Assembly: GCA_027579435.1 (NCBI GenBank)
Contig: JANBPK010000857.1
Span: 62,001 to 126,000 of the forward strand
DNA length: 64,000 bases
Direction: 5' to 3'
Origin: Candolleomyces eurysporus
Lineage: Eukaryota > Basidiomycota > Agaricomycetes > Agaricales > Psathyrellaceae
The first letter of the stretch is position 1; the number at the start of each line of letters is the position of its first letter. The notes beneath the pieces are model-generated. The model saw nothing but the letters and a program-made list of their open reading frames with translations. It made no database searches and had not been told where the DNA came from. Shown here one piece after another: positions 1 through 11,580 of this stretch. A program made the position numbers and the translations under genes.

Positions 1-332
1 GATGGATTAATTGTGGAGCGTACAATTGTCCGTGCTTGGCTGACGTCCTCACCTCTCGTTCGAGTTGTCCGAGGAACTCAAAAAAGAAGAGTCCACAAAG
101 CCCCAGGACTACGAGGGCGGACTCATAGCTGGAGGGAGACCAGGAGGGGGAGAATGCGCAGATCGGAAAACACAGCCCCCAAATCACTCAGATGCAGTGA
201 CACTCGTAGCATGGTTGATAAGAGTATTTACTTGTGGTGGGATTACCCACAACATGCACTATAGTACAATTACTGCATAAAATCTGTCGGTAGAATGCGT
301 CAAACTAGGCGGCAAACTGGTGTCAATCCAAA
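1..332. other. No gene recognised
   Basis: Short overlapping open frames only, none resembling a known family. It lies downstream of the stop codon of the NACHT pseudogene that runs on the minus strand from 2534 to 333. Confidence 0.5.
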
Positions 333-2534
333 TCAATTCTCTTTTTCCCTTCTCCACGAATCCATCTCATCGGACTTCCACTTTTCAACAGACTGATAAT
401 TAACGATAGCAACCTCAGGCTTTCGGGCCTATAAAAGCATGAAAACGATCAGTTGCCGCCCCCCNAAGCAAGCAAAATCACTCACTTTCGAGTCGCCAGT
501 AAATTGGCGGAGGTCGCCAATCCATTTTTCCCAATAGCGTCGGAGCCGCCCCGCGTGATACGCCAGAGGGAGCAACTTGTCGATTTTTTCCCGTCCGCCC
601 TTCTGCGTGACATCAGCGACTTCAATGATCAAGAGCGCAGGCGGCGGTGCTCAAGGAGAACGCCAGGCGCTCAATGACTGCTCTTGAAGAATCCCAAGGA
701 GATTTTGGGAGGGGGAGCTCCTCCCATCTATCGGGCGCTAGAAACAGAGAGCCATCGATTGAGTCGATGAGGCCTGGAGTATTCAATAAAGTACGCACTA
801 GAGTCGAAGTCCAGATGCCATTCAATGATGCGTTGTATGCAGCACTTTGCGAGGTACGTGCGAATGCGAACCTCTGGTACAAATAAGTCTTTGCACAACT
901 TTCTTCTTCCAGGAAGTCCGAAAATGATTTGTGGTACAGCCGAAGGATGGTGAAATCGGGTAGATCAGGACGTGTTCCGAGGACCACAAGGGAGCAGAGG
1001 TCCGAGATAAGACTCTCTTCGGCCCTGGCTTCCAGCCCGAGCGAGTGCATAGAGAAAAAGTCTGCTGACTGGGACCACCTGATACCGTATAGCTGAAAGC
1101 CACGAATGTTGATATGGTGTGCCCTGAAAAGCAAAATAAAATCGCGTCCATGATGGCTATCAATAGCTTCATAGGCGTTCTTTGCAGCCAACAAAATGTT
1201 GGTGTAAAGGACGCGCTCTCTGTCCCACGTGCGATGTCCAGATGAGGACGATCTTGAGCCTTTCCACGGGAGATGCTCGACGCTCGGATATGTATTTGTA
1301 CACCGTAGCGACGTGCCCTGAAGCAGCTTGGACAAGGGCTTCGATATCTCCCTCGCTGAACCATTTGGAATTACCGATCCGTAGGCCGATGTCTTCGAAT
1401 CTTCTTTGCAGCTATCGACGCGTAGTATCCGCAGAGGCCTCGTACTGGTCACTGAGCTGTATGTGGTATGCCACCTTGAGTAGATACCCACAGTAACCCT
1501 GCTTGTTGATCTTCTGCCAGACGTCGATTATCAACGTCGCCGTGGGTTGGGTCGGTAGTGACGTTTGGCTCACCCTTGCACTCGTCGAGGCCGTCAATGA
1601 AAGTGGAGTGTGGAAAGGAGTCGATTTCAATTGTTTAGCCTTTCGGAGGTTCTTGAAGGAGCGAACAATGAGGGCATCCATCTGAGAGTGTAGCGAGCGA
1701 GAGAAGATGTGGGGGTCGTGTTCCAGAGCGGCAGCGACAGAGCTTCGGAAGGTGTTGTTTTGTAATCCCATCTGGTATGCAATGGTAGGGACAACAAACG
1801 AGATTGTGTTTCGAGTAGGGTCTGCTGAAGAAAAGAAGACCGCTGCGGAAAGGATATCTAACTTGGTGCAATGTTCAGCTATAGTTTGCTGCAGTGCAGA
1901 TTTCCCTTAACCTGCAGCCCCCGTCATACACAGTAAGTGCTGAGGAGCGTCGGGATCTTGGATCCAGTCCATGATTCCCCAATGACCTCGACGCGAGTGT
2001 CCGCATCGCATTTCGGAGCGTCGTAGCGAGCCCTTGAATCGTGAAGAGCGTTGGGCGCGATATTCTTCAAAAACAGCTCCCAGCCTGCATCAGAGCATAA
2101 TTCAGCCAATCTCCCGATCCTCTAAGTGAATTACATAACGTACCAACGACTTCACCCGCCCTATTCACATTCACATGAAAATCTCTCATTTGGAATCCAC
2201 TCGCGCCCTGAAAGAAGGACGGCGCGTCATGGACCACTGGCGGACTGTCGTAGGGCTGCAGCGTTAGCAATGTCTGCGGCGGTCGATGAGGATCATGTTG
2301 TCCACAATGATGTATCAAAATCGGAGCACTTTGCGAGAAATCTATTTCGTTCGCGCTCCCGGATTGGAGGATTGGAGGCTGGAATTCATGGCATTGCGAA
2401 ATTGGGCTGCCCCCAGAGAGCAATAAATCGGGGACCGAATGTATCTGAGGATGGGAAGACGGTGATGGCCCCGCGACGACTCTCGACGAGCCTTCAAGTC
2501 CGTCGCGGGCTTGGGTGGCAGCGGCTGGTTTCAA
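333..2534 (-). pseudogene. NACHT NTPase pseudogene, stop codon in Walker A
   Basis: A decayed member of the NACHT family found throughout this window. Reading the minus strand, the N-terminal exon (about 2534-2140) matches the duplicated NACHT genes and contains the F-F-Q-G-A-S-G-F-Q-M-R-D motif. The NACHT exon starts near 2083 (G-W-E-L-F-L-K). The P-loop reads G-A-A-G-stop-G-K-S-A-L, with the stop TAA at about 1908-1910, and at least two frame changes follow between 1870 and 1370. The winged-helix/C-terminal part can still be read (Y-T-N-I-L-L-A-A-K-N-A-Y-E-A, then L-R-L-Y-H-K-S-F-S-D-F-L), as can the exon with K-I-D-K-L-L-P-L-A-Y (near 560) and the last exon (V-E-K-W-K-S-D), ending in TGA at 333-335. 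An N at 465 follows a C run. It is a pseudogene because of several independent lesions, although some frame breaks could be sequencing indels. Confidence 0.8.
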
Positions 2535-2535
2535 G

Positions 2536-3187
2536 GAGGAGGCGTAACGGGCAGTACGTCACGTCAGCGTCGATAGTAGTACAGCAATTGTAATTGTAAA
2601 ACTTCCTATAGTAAACAGCAGAGGCGATGACTACTTCATTATCACATGAAACAACTTGAACGACATTAAAATACCGAAACAAACGACTATACGGAGCGAC
2701 GACGCACGCAGGAAACATCTGTAACTTGCACCACAACGAGAAGAGAGATAGAGAAATGTCTGAGCTACTGACCTATAGTGAAGGGAACGACGGCAAAGTG
2801 CGGCAGGATGATAGCACGATTTTCGGGATCGGACGGAGCAAGCAAGGTAAAGCAAAACTCGGGAGAAAGGGAGGGGGATGAAGAGAGAGAAGAGAGGGAG
2901 AGAAGCATGAGTGACCAAGGATTGTCGTTGGAAAACATAATCGTCGGGAGAGACAAGAGAACCAGGTGAATGAATGGAGTATGATGAAAAAACAGAAAAG
3001 AGGAAAACGGGGGGGGATCTTTGTGGCGTAGGTATGGATAGCAAGGGGTAGCAAAAAGCTCAGAGCTGTAAAAATTAGACGATAGAGCGAATGGTAATTG
3101 AACGATGGAGTCGAATCTTGAGTCTTGGGCACGAAGCTGTGCCGGGCAGCAATAGCCCTGGAGTATAAGAACACTATGTTGCCGCAT
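2536..3187. other. Intergenic, purine-rich stretch
   Basis: It separates the 5' end of the NACHT pseudogene from the 3' end of the RING gene. A strand-biased purine tract lies at about 2855-2910. Pyrimidine-rich open frames on the minus strand (2765-3187) are serine/phenylalanine/proline-rich and look like a by-product of this bias. A short 3' terminal exon of the RING gene could lie here, but none is convincing. Confidence 0.4.
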
Positions 3188-6100
3188 TTACGGGCGAAGT
3201 TTCAACGGGAACGCCCTAATTGCGTGATAAACACCATCAGGAAAAGCCATTGTCAACCGGAGAGAACGAAGGCGTACCGTAGACCGACAGGCCGGACAAT
3301 TATTCCTTCCAGTTTGCAACCACTTGTCGACACATCCCTGATGGAACGCATGGCGACATGACATGACACGGACGTCGTCCTCGGCATCATAGTCATCCAA
3401 GCATATCAAGCACTATATTCAGAAACGAAAAGGCGATGTTAGTGAGAGGTATAGAGAGCTAGGTAAAGGTTGGATGACGCACTCTTTCAGTACAACTCGA
3501 CGCCACCCTGCCTTGCTTTTCGTAGGAAGACAATAGCGCGGGCTTGATCGTCTCCAACCCAGATTTATCAATGTCTTCCTTGGTCACTGTAGGGGGCTTC
3601 ACATTGCCAAGCATTTCCGCCAATTCACTAGAGGTATAAACCCACAGTCAGTTCGATCTAATCCAATCGAGAGAGGCGAAGAGAGAGGAAAGAAGGATGG
3701 TGTACTCACAGCAAAGCCTCAAACGACTCGAACGACTCCGGGCCTCCAGTAACGATGTTATGATCAGGCGGGTAATAACCACCAATAACATAGATCAAGA
3801 ACGTCCTCGACCCCGGGGCATTGAACGGCAGCGATGTGGCGTTAGTGTGGTTGTGTCTCGGCATCGTCCTCGACCCTCGAGCCCCATTATCACCGCCACC
3901 TCGTCCGGTCGTAGCATGAGCACCAGCAGCCCCAGGTCGGAGGTTTCGGAAGGCATTCGCAGCCCTCGAGTGCCATCCTCTCGTCGAATCGCGCCCTCCA
4001 TCATCGTGTTCGTCGTTGTAGCCGGGAGTTCCGGTTGTACCCTCGGTGCTCCCAGATCGCTCTCCCAGCCCGAATATATCATGATCGTCTTCTTCGTCCA
4101 TACCCATAGGGTACCTCCCACTTTCCGGTTCTCGTCCGCCCATACCCNATACCACCAAATCCGGCTCCCAGTCCAGCCAAATCTTCCTCATCCTGATGCT
4201 GGTGTCCGGGTACAGGCGGGGGTGCACCTCCTCCCAACCCTGCTGCTCCTGCTGCCGGACCGGCGCCACCAAAGTTCAAGTTCGCCGCGACAGACTGCAA
4301 CCCAACGACGATCACAGGAACGACAGTCTGGCCAACGGGAGGTGGGAGGAAAGTGGGTAGGAAAGGGGCGGGGGTGGCTGTAACTCCCCCGGTACCAGTT
4401 GCAGGCGCACTAGGGCTTGGGCTACTCGAAGCTCCTCCCGCCTCCATAGGATTCACAGGTGTTGAGGTAGGGGTAGAGGTTTCATCCGCCGGCCTGGAAG
4501 GACCGCCTCCCGAGGGAGTCGTCGATGGTGGACCCGAGGCAGAGTTGCGAGGGGACGATGTGATAGCGGGGAACCTGTACAGTCTCCACCAGTTGATACG
4601 TCCCGAAGCGTCCATCCTTCCAGATCCAATCCCTGTGTTTCCAGTAGTATTGGCGTTGGCGCTGGTACTGCTGCTGGCATTGGCATTGGCATTGGAGGGG
4701 TTGGGGTTGTTGTTGCGGGTACTTGAAGCAGAGGTGCTAGCACCGAGGGTTTCGGAGGTTGTTGCATTAGATACGGAAGGTACAGCTGGAGCAGCGGTCG
4801 TAGTTGAACGAAGGTTACTCCGAGCGGGAGGATAGGGTGGGAGGGAGGAAAAAAGATCGTCGAGATCTTGCCCACGAAAATCGGTATGATCAACGCCGTG
4901 GAGGTCTTCGTCATCATCGTCGCCCATTTCAGACTCTGAATCCGACAGACTCTGCAGCGATGGCATATCGTCGAGATCAGGGTCATTCGTCCGATCCTCT
5001 GCTTCCTCGTTGTTGAGAAGGTTCAGAAGCTCCGTTACGCTGCTTGCGCGGCTAGGCAACCGTTCGACAGTAGTAGTCGTGTCATCTGATCGCGAATCTT
5101 CTAGAGGTGGTGGCGGCCCCGACATCGTGTCCTGGGATTCGCCTGCGTCTATGGGTACCAGAGCTGGTGGAAGCTCTGTCGAAGAATCCTGTGCAATAGG
5201 AGATGTTTGGCGGTGTTCATCCTGAACTCCCTGCCGCCCCTGAGATCCAACAACCTCCTCTCCACGATCATCCTCCCGCGTCAATGCGACTCTCAAATCA
5301 GCCTGCAGGTCCACTAAGAATCTATCGAAGCTTCCTTCGGGAGGTAACATCTGCGATGGTGATGACGATGGCGATGGCTCCCCTTCTGCTGCTGCGTGCT
5401 CCGAGCCCGTGTCTTGCTGCCGTTGTTGCTCGTCTGCTGTTGATGAAGAGTTGGGTGAACCTCCTAGCCCGTTTAATCCTAGTCCGATGTTGAACGCCCG
5501 AGCCATCTCCGCAAGCATCAACTCCCGGGTATCCGTCACAGGTGCGTTGCTCGGATCGCCAGTTTGCGTATTGCCGTTGGATCCTAACGATGGCTGTGAG
5601 GCAGGTGGGTTGGGGCGCAGGCCTAATCGCTCACGGATCGTACTCCAAGCTTGCCTCATCCGTTCTGCTCTCGTAGTGGCATAGTTGTCTGGGCTAGGAG
5701 GATACTCTGTGGGTCTTCGTCGGCGAGCGTAGATCGAATCGTCTCCTCCCCCTCCTGCTCCTTGCTCTTCATGGTGCTGTTGCGGTTGTGGTTGCGGTTG
5801 CGGCTCCTGCTGGTGCTCGCTCCCCGTTCCGGGAGGTGCTAGGCCAGATGCAAGAATGGGCTCAGAGGAACCCGTGAGCAAGGATGCAGCGGTCGCAGCA
5901 GCGGCAACACTAGAAAATTGATGTCACGTCAGTTTTAATTAGCCGAAATAATGAGAACGAACCATCGTACCTGAGCAATGTTCCCAAAACGTCAATGCTG
6001 CCGGGTGAAATGGAGCTGTTGCTTCGACTTGAATTGTCCGCGGCAGGAGGAGGTGGGGAAAGATCATTCGCGGGATCGGATTCAGGGAGGTGGGGGTTGG

Positions 6101-6980
6101 ATGATGATGGGGGGCGAGAACGACGGAACATATCCAAGGGGCCTCGTGCCCTCGTCGAGCCGTGGTCTCCTTCAGGTCCAGAGGACGACGACTGTGACCG
6201 TGATACGTCGGTGGTGTGCACGATGCCCTGGACAACGACCAAGGTGCCAGGAGGCGGGAAATGGCGGGAAGGGGGTGCTGCTGAAGGCTGTGATGAGGCA
6301 GGCGCCTGTCGAAGGCCCGGGTCCGGCTCGGATGCTTCTGTGGGGGTAGCGGTTAGGGTTGGCTCTATTATAGTGTTTTGGGGATCGCTTTGATCACGGG
6401 TACTCGATGAAGGCGCTGGCTGTTCAGGAAGTGTTGGATATGGTGTGGAGGGCCGCTCTGCCTCCAGATTGAGGGGTTCCTGGTCCAAACTACTGTCGAT
6501 ATCCTCCTCCCGGCTCTTCCCCTTGTCGGATAGCGGTATCGATGGTGTGGAGGGAACTCTTGAAGAGCTAGCCTCGGGTGATGGGCTGGGAGGTTGTTCG
6601 ATGTCGTCTTCCACGACTGTTGGCTGGGTGGGCGAGTAGTCCATTGGGGACTTTGACAAGCGCCTTGAGCTGCGCCATGACCTGCGTCCGTCGCCAGTGT
6701 CCTTTCCACTAGGTTTGATGAGACTGGCCACTCTTTTGCGCAATGAAGGGCGTGCGGAAGTCGACGCTACCGAAGGGTCGGCCTCGAGAGGCTCTGTAGC
6801 TCCGAATTCTGTGGTTGAAGGTTCATGTTGTGAGGCCCGACGCTGCGATTTCGAACTCGATTGCCCAAATATCGCAGAGGCCCGCCTTGCAATGCGGGAC
6901 GTCGATGCTACCGGCTGCTCTTCATGAGATTCTGCGGGTTCAGGCTGTCGTCGCTGCGCTCTCGAGCTCGATTGTCCCAT
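3188..6980 (-). CDS. RING-H2 protein, probable E3 ubiquitin ligase
   Basis: A probable E3 ubiquitin ligase with a very long disordered N-terminal part. ATG at 6980-6978 begins M-G-Q-S-S-S-R, fitting the N-myristoylation signal (Gly2, Ser6), so membrane attachment is likely. Exon 1 (6980-5971) is Ser/Pro-rich. A 61 bp intron (5970-5910) leads to exon 2 (5909-3710), rich in Gly, Ser, Asn and Asp. A short exon follows (about 3631-3490). The last coding exon carries C-L-I-C, then C-R-H-A-F-H-Q-G-C, then C-P-A-C, the C3H2C3 pattern of a RING-H2 finger at the C-terminus. The 3' end is uncertain: reading through stops at 3188, but a donor right after the last zinc ligands (ACG/gtacgc) may lead to another exon. 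The N at 4148 is an extra base: removing it joins the two frames. Total is roughly 1,100 residues. The RING identification is strong; substrate and biological role are unknown. Confidence 0.8.
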
Positions 6981-9784
6981 TCTCGAGACTGAAGTGGCGG
7001 GGAGCGAAGGAGAGAGCGGTCAGAGTCCGGTCGTATACGTCGTAGGATGATAAGAAATACAACAGGACCGGAGCCTGTGGAAAACGGGGTGGATGGTGGT
7101 GGTGGTCGAGAAGAAAGATGCTCAGCGCTGTTGCGGACGATGAGTAACCGCCTTCGGAGTTTATAAAGCGTCACATCACATTGGCAGGCTAGGCCGTCCT
7201 TGCCTCGAATAATCTCGTTCTGCAAAGCATTATGTCGTTTCATCCCAGAAAGAGGCCCTTGGGGCACCAAAATATCTCATAAATATCGGTGCTATAAATC
7301 CTGGACGATCGAGCCACTCAGGCCCGTCAACAACTGGTACCCCTGCCATGCGCAATTCAAGCACAAAANGTCGGCGCTACGTCCTAGAAACCCTCAGATG
7401 CGACGAATGGGCCGCAGAGCAAAGCGAACTCTCAGAAAGGGCGCGAAACGAGGAGGACTCGATATTTAGAGTTTTTGCGGCCGTTATATTCGAGCTGATC
7501 CATCGATGTCACCACGCCATGCATGTCAGGTATGCCCTACACATTCATTTCGCTTATCACACTCTTGACTTTCGATATCCAAGGTCCATAGAGTCTGACA
7601 CTTGCAGACCCCACCCTGCTGGGAGAACACTCATTATCAGTGCCATGTACTACGTCATGACATGAAGTGCTTCAACTTCCCATCTCCTGGCTGCGCCGAT
7701 TCGAAGCAGACTACGCAGAAACCAGCACCAACGCACGCGCTTTGTGATATAGGGTACCGTCCCTGTCGGCTTAAACCTTCCTAGTGCCCCAGCCGCAGCA
7801 ATCGCTCCTCGAAACCATGTCAAGACCACGCTGAACTGCGGTGACCTCCACCCTTCCCTCCGACCGGCTGGCACATTTAACATACTACGCAGCTGTGGCC
7901 GTACACCTTGTGCTTGGCTTACATGTTTCGCTAGGTTCTCAGATTCCTAAGGATTCTGTCAGCCACGAGCTAACACCCACCTTCATAAAAGAGCTTTGGC
8001 ACACTGTTGCTCTCGTCCCAGCTCCCGCGTGCCTTTCTACACTTTGCGTACACGCGGAATGTTTAGCCTATTCCAACTTCCTAAGACTCGAACCAACTTC
8101 TGCGGGTTTCTCGTGCTACGAGGCTATTCCAATCCCGCGTCCACGCTGGTGCGTTGAGGCGATGGGGTTTGGGCACTCAGAGGTTCTTCCGTGTTGACGA
8201 GTTGGTCTCTCGATAGATCAATCCCGCTTTCTTGTACCAGAGACGTTAGGGCGATTCGGGTGCCACATTGGTCAACGACAAAGTCCAGGCCCAAGATTCG
8301 TCTAATATCAAGTCCCCTGGTAAAACAACCGAAGGGGGTTTAATAGAACCTAACCACTGTTCGTCCATCATGGAACAACTGGAAATTCTCTCGCTGGCTT
8401 TCATCCTGAGCAAACCTTGAAGGCGTCGAAGTTACCCATCTGCAGGCCTGTGCCCTACATCTCCCTCCAGTTATTACCTCGAGGTCGATTCGTCAAAGCC
8501 TGTTGCATGGAGAACGGACTTGATCCCGCTACGACTTGCTCTTCCATTGAAGACGTTGCCGACAACATGCCGAGCACCTGGACGCCCCTGCACTGCATGC
8601 GTCCATGCTCACCATATTGGCGCTGGCGATGCCGACCTGGACTTTGGCGACCACTCCAATTCCCTCGTTCGGAGCGGAGGTATTCGATGGTGAGCCTTTC
8701 GAGCCTATGAGTAAGAGTTCACTCGAGGATCCCTTCTAGCTGATGAGGACAAGCCTTTCGTAAAAGGTTCTCCTTCAGGGCGGATAACTCGGTGCGCTGT
8801 CGGCTGTTCCTTACCCTGCTACTACCCACCTACCCTACCTTCAGACTAACTGTATGCTAACAGAACCACCGTGCCCAAAAAGAACTTATGTCAAACCCCG
8901 CAGCAGACCTCCGTTGTATAGGATCGACCCACCATTCCACAGGCAGCTTGGGAGACAACGGCCTTCCTGTGTCAATCTGACTTTCACGTCCCAGTTCAAC
9001 ACCTGCATCCGCTCTTAAAACCGGTCAAGCACGGTCCCATATTATGAAAGTAGACACAGCGTCGGACAATTGACTTCGGGGCTGGTCTATCACCGAACCT
9101 GCGCAACAAATCCAAGTCGCTGGAAGTTTCACGGTAGGTAATTCCGAGCCCGATCTCGCCAGGTCTTAACTTTCAGAAAGTAGGAAACGAAATGGGGATG
9201 CAAATCGTGGTCCGAGGCCCAATTTGCACCTAACCGTCTATCCTGACTCATTTGGGGTCGTGTTTGTGCCTCTCTGGCCTAGCTCCCTCTCCTCTTGCAG
9301 TACATTTCGCTAGTTAGGTGGTGAAGAGCCTATTTTATGTACGAGGAGACTTTCGTTTTTAAGTTAGAGCTCTAGTGTTTGGTATTAGATGCAGAAAGTC
9401 GCTGTCGCGTGAATGGCCTACTTAGCATGTGTCCGACTTGACTTCAACCTAAATCGCATGAGACACAAAGTCAGTCTCGAAGTAGCCCATCTTGGGCGCC
9501 TATTATTTTTGTGCCCACGCACAGACGCCCCGCCACTGCTTGCTGTCACAGATGAGGAGTGTGAACTTCTTTGCTTGTTCCCCCATCACTCTCAACTCTC
9601 GAACAACGCAAGATGAGTTCCTCAAATGGCCGTGGACCGAATCCTTGGCGTACCACTTGCGCCATTGAATCTTTCACTATGAATCCAGTCATGACATACT
9701 TTGACGGTCGTTGGATTAAAGGTGTGAACTTAGTCTATTGCCTTTAAGCAAGCAAACACTGACGGGTGCATTGTACTTCGTAAA
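6981..9784. other. Gene-poor interval
   Basis: No open frame here resembles a known protein. About 200 bp next to 6980 should contain the RING gene promoter. The frames at 7841-8197 and 8417-8710 have no recognisable motif and no exon support. A short motif near 9127-9165 (tttcacggtaggt followed by gagcccgat) recurs near 47407-47440, hinting at a dispersed repeat. This interval could be decayed mobile DNA, but no terminal repeats or reverse-transcriptase motifs were seen. Confidence 0.4.
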
Positions 9785-11081
9785 ACTCAACAACGGATAT
9801 ACGCCGCAGTGAACAGCTTGTATGGGTACCTGCGTAGAAAATTCCAAGAAACCGGTCGAAGAATTGGCGATCCTCAATGGTTCAGCGAAGACGATATCAA
9901 GACGCTCGTGCGAGCGGGGTCATGCCATCCCTCCTTCATCAAGACAGTACACGAGTACATATCGGAACACCCTTCCCCCGCGAAGTGGTTGAGGACCATC
10001 ATCAACTGGATACCATCAGAAGGGCCAACAGGACCGCCAGCTGAAGCACTCGACTGGCTATACACCAACATGTTATTAGCTGCAAAAACTGCGTACAAGG
10101 CTGTTGATACCCACAGTGAACGTGATTTTATACTGCTACTCAGAATTTATCAACTAAACTCCTCAGGCAACCTGCTTCCGTTCCGTGCTACCATCCCGCT
10201 TGGTACCCTCAACTCATTGCTTGATCTGGAGCGCGACGATGCCAAAATTCTTGCCTGGGTTCTCGGTTTCCTAACCCTTCAACGTAATTCAGGCCTTGAC
10301 CACCTCCAAAGCTATGACGCAAGGCCTGCCATGGATTTGAACCGGGAATCGTCCTTTTCTACCTTTTGGAACCAAGAAAGCCGTGCAAAGGAGTTGTTCG
10401 TACATTTCTCTCGTGTTTGTGCGCACTTTGCCAAGTGCTGCATGGACCAGATCATCCAGTGTCCCTTGGAAATTAACTCTAGTGCGTAACCCGAGTCATC
10501 TTCCGCATCCGGCTTTTCGCATTGACTCAATTCATACACCTCTCTTCTCCCAGACAAATTGGAGGATCTTTCCCTCCACGAAAATCGAAGGAGCGCTTTA
10601 CTGGAAGCTGTCAAGAGTCTGCCGTCGTTCTTGGAGGGAGCTGTTGGTATCGATGATGATATCGTTGATTTCAGCTGGAAGGGCGGATGGGATAAATTCG
10701 ACAAGTTACTTCCGTTGGCGCATCAAATAGATCCGACGCGATGCTCGAACGATTGGGTGAAATCATTGGTTCTGGTTGCTGATCGTTTAGAAGTATGTGG
10801 TTGTCCTTCCCTTTTTNGGTGACATCTGATTTATTTTTGGCTAGGAAAATCAAGCCGAGGTTGCTGGTGTCATGAGCAAGTTTCTCGAAAAGTGGCAGCA
10901 TGAAGTTGACAAGGAACCGCCTCTTGATTCTCGTTTGGCCCGTATCCTGTCACTCACTGCCGCTGTTAAGAACAATCCAGGGGCAGGGTCAGTAGCAGGG
11001 CAAATGGGAGCAAATGTTACTGCGGAGGGGGAGGATGCTGTCAATAAAGACTCTGGCCTGCTACCGGTTGTTATCCTCTAG
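9785..11081 (+). pseudogene. Truncated NACHT gene, C-terminal half only (copy A)
   Basis: Homologous to the part of the NACHT proteins after the NTPase core. It enters the family just before Y-L-R-R-K-F and keeps W-F-S-E-D-D-I-K-T-L-V-R-A, Y-I-S-E-H, L-Y-T-N-M-L-L-A-A-K-T-A-Y-K-A-V and D-F-I-L-L-L. Walker A and B are missing and there is no in-frame ATG before the homology begins. The downstream exons remain open and correctly bordered: intron after the first piece (gtgcgt at about 10485 to cag at 10553), an exon with D-D-D-I-V-D-F and K-F-D-K-L-L-P-L, an intron containing the N at 10817, and a last exon with F-L-E-K-W ending in TAG at 11079-11081. It is probably a dead 3' fragment, though the intact frame over about 1.2 kb leaves open a short expressed decoy. 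Confidence 0.75.
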
Positions 11082-11086
11082 TCCTC

Positions 11087-11478
11087 TAGTATCTTGAAAG
11101 ACAGGCCCTCAACTAGTTTTTCTTGCTTTCTCTTTTAACAGATGCTTCCAAATCCACCCTGTCTGCACTCTGTACAATTGTTTCTGTTTCTGCTTTGACC
11201 TCTGTATGATTCAGTCATCATCATATTTTAAACTTCTACAGCAAGCCTAAGTTCCCTTCAAGTCCCCCAATATCCTGTTGCTTAGTATTTTGAAAGAGAG
11301 GCCTTCAATAAGTTTACTTCTGTTTACTCTTTAGCTGCTTTCTCTTTGACCACTCATTGCCAAATTTGCCTTTTTGCATTCTGTAAAATTGTTTTTTGTT
11401 CCTGCTTTGACCTCTGTTCAGTTCTGAGCTGTAATTGTACACAGCAGGTTCACTGCAAGTCTCCTAATTTCAAAGGTC
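11087..11478 (+). repeat. Diverged tandem duplication, two ~196 bp units
   Basis: Two T-rich units, starting with tagtatcttgaaag at 11087 and tagtattttgaaag at 11283, align over their length. Both share the block ending in gctttgacctctgt. The pair sits between truncated NACHT copies A and B and probably reflects the same tandem duplication that created them. Confidence 0.65.
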
Positions 11479-11580
11479 AGAGCTTTGAACAAATAAACCA
11501 GAAGGCCATTTGCTTTTTTTGCAGACACAATAGGCTTTGCCAGAAAATCACATTTTTGGGATTCAACTGTCAGAGGAGTC

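Noticed and set aside
2765..3187. Overlapping minus-strand open frames rich in Ser, Phe and Pro
   Set aside because: They follow a strand-biased purine tract, overlap one another in several frames and show no domain or splice support.
4353..5493. Plus-strand frames over the RING gene
   Set aside because: Complement of Gly/Ser-rich low-complexity coding sequence; no start context or motif.
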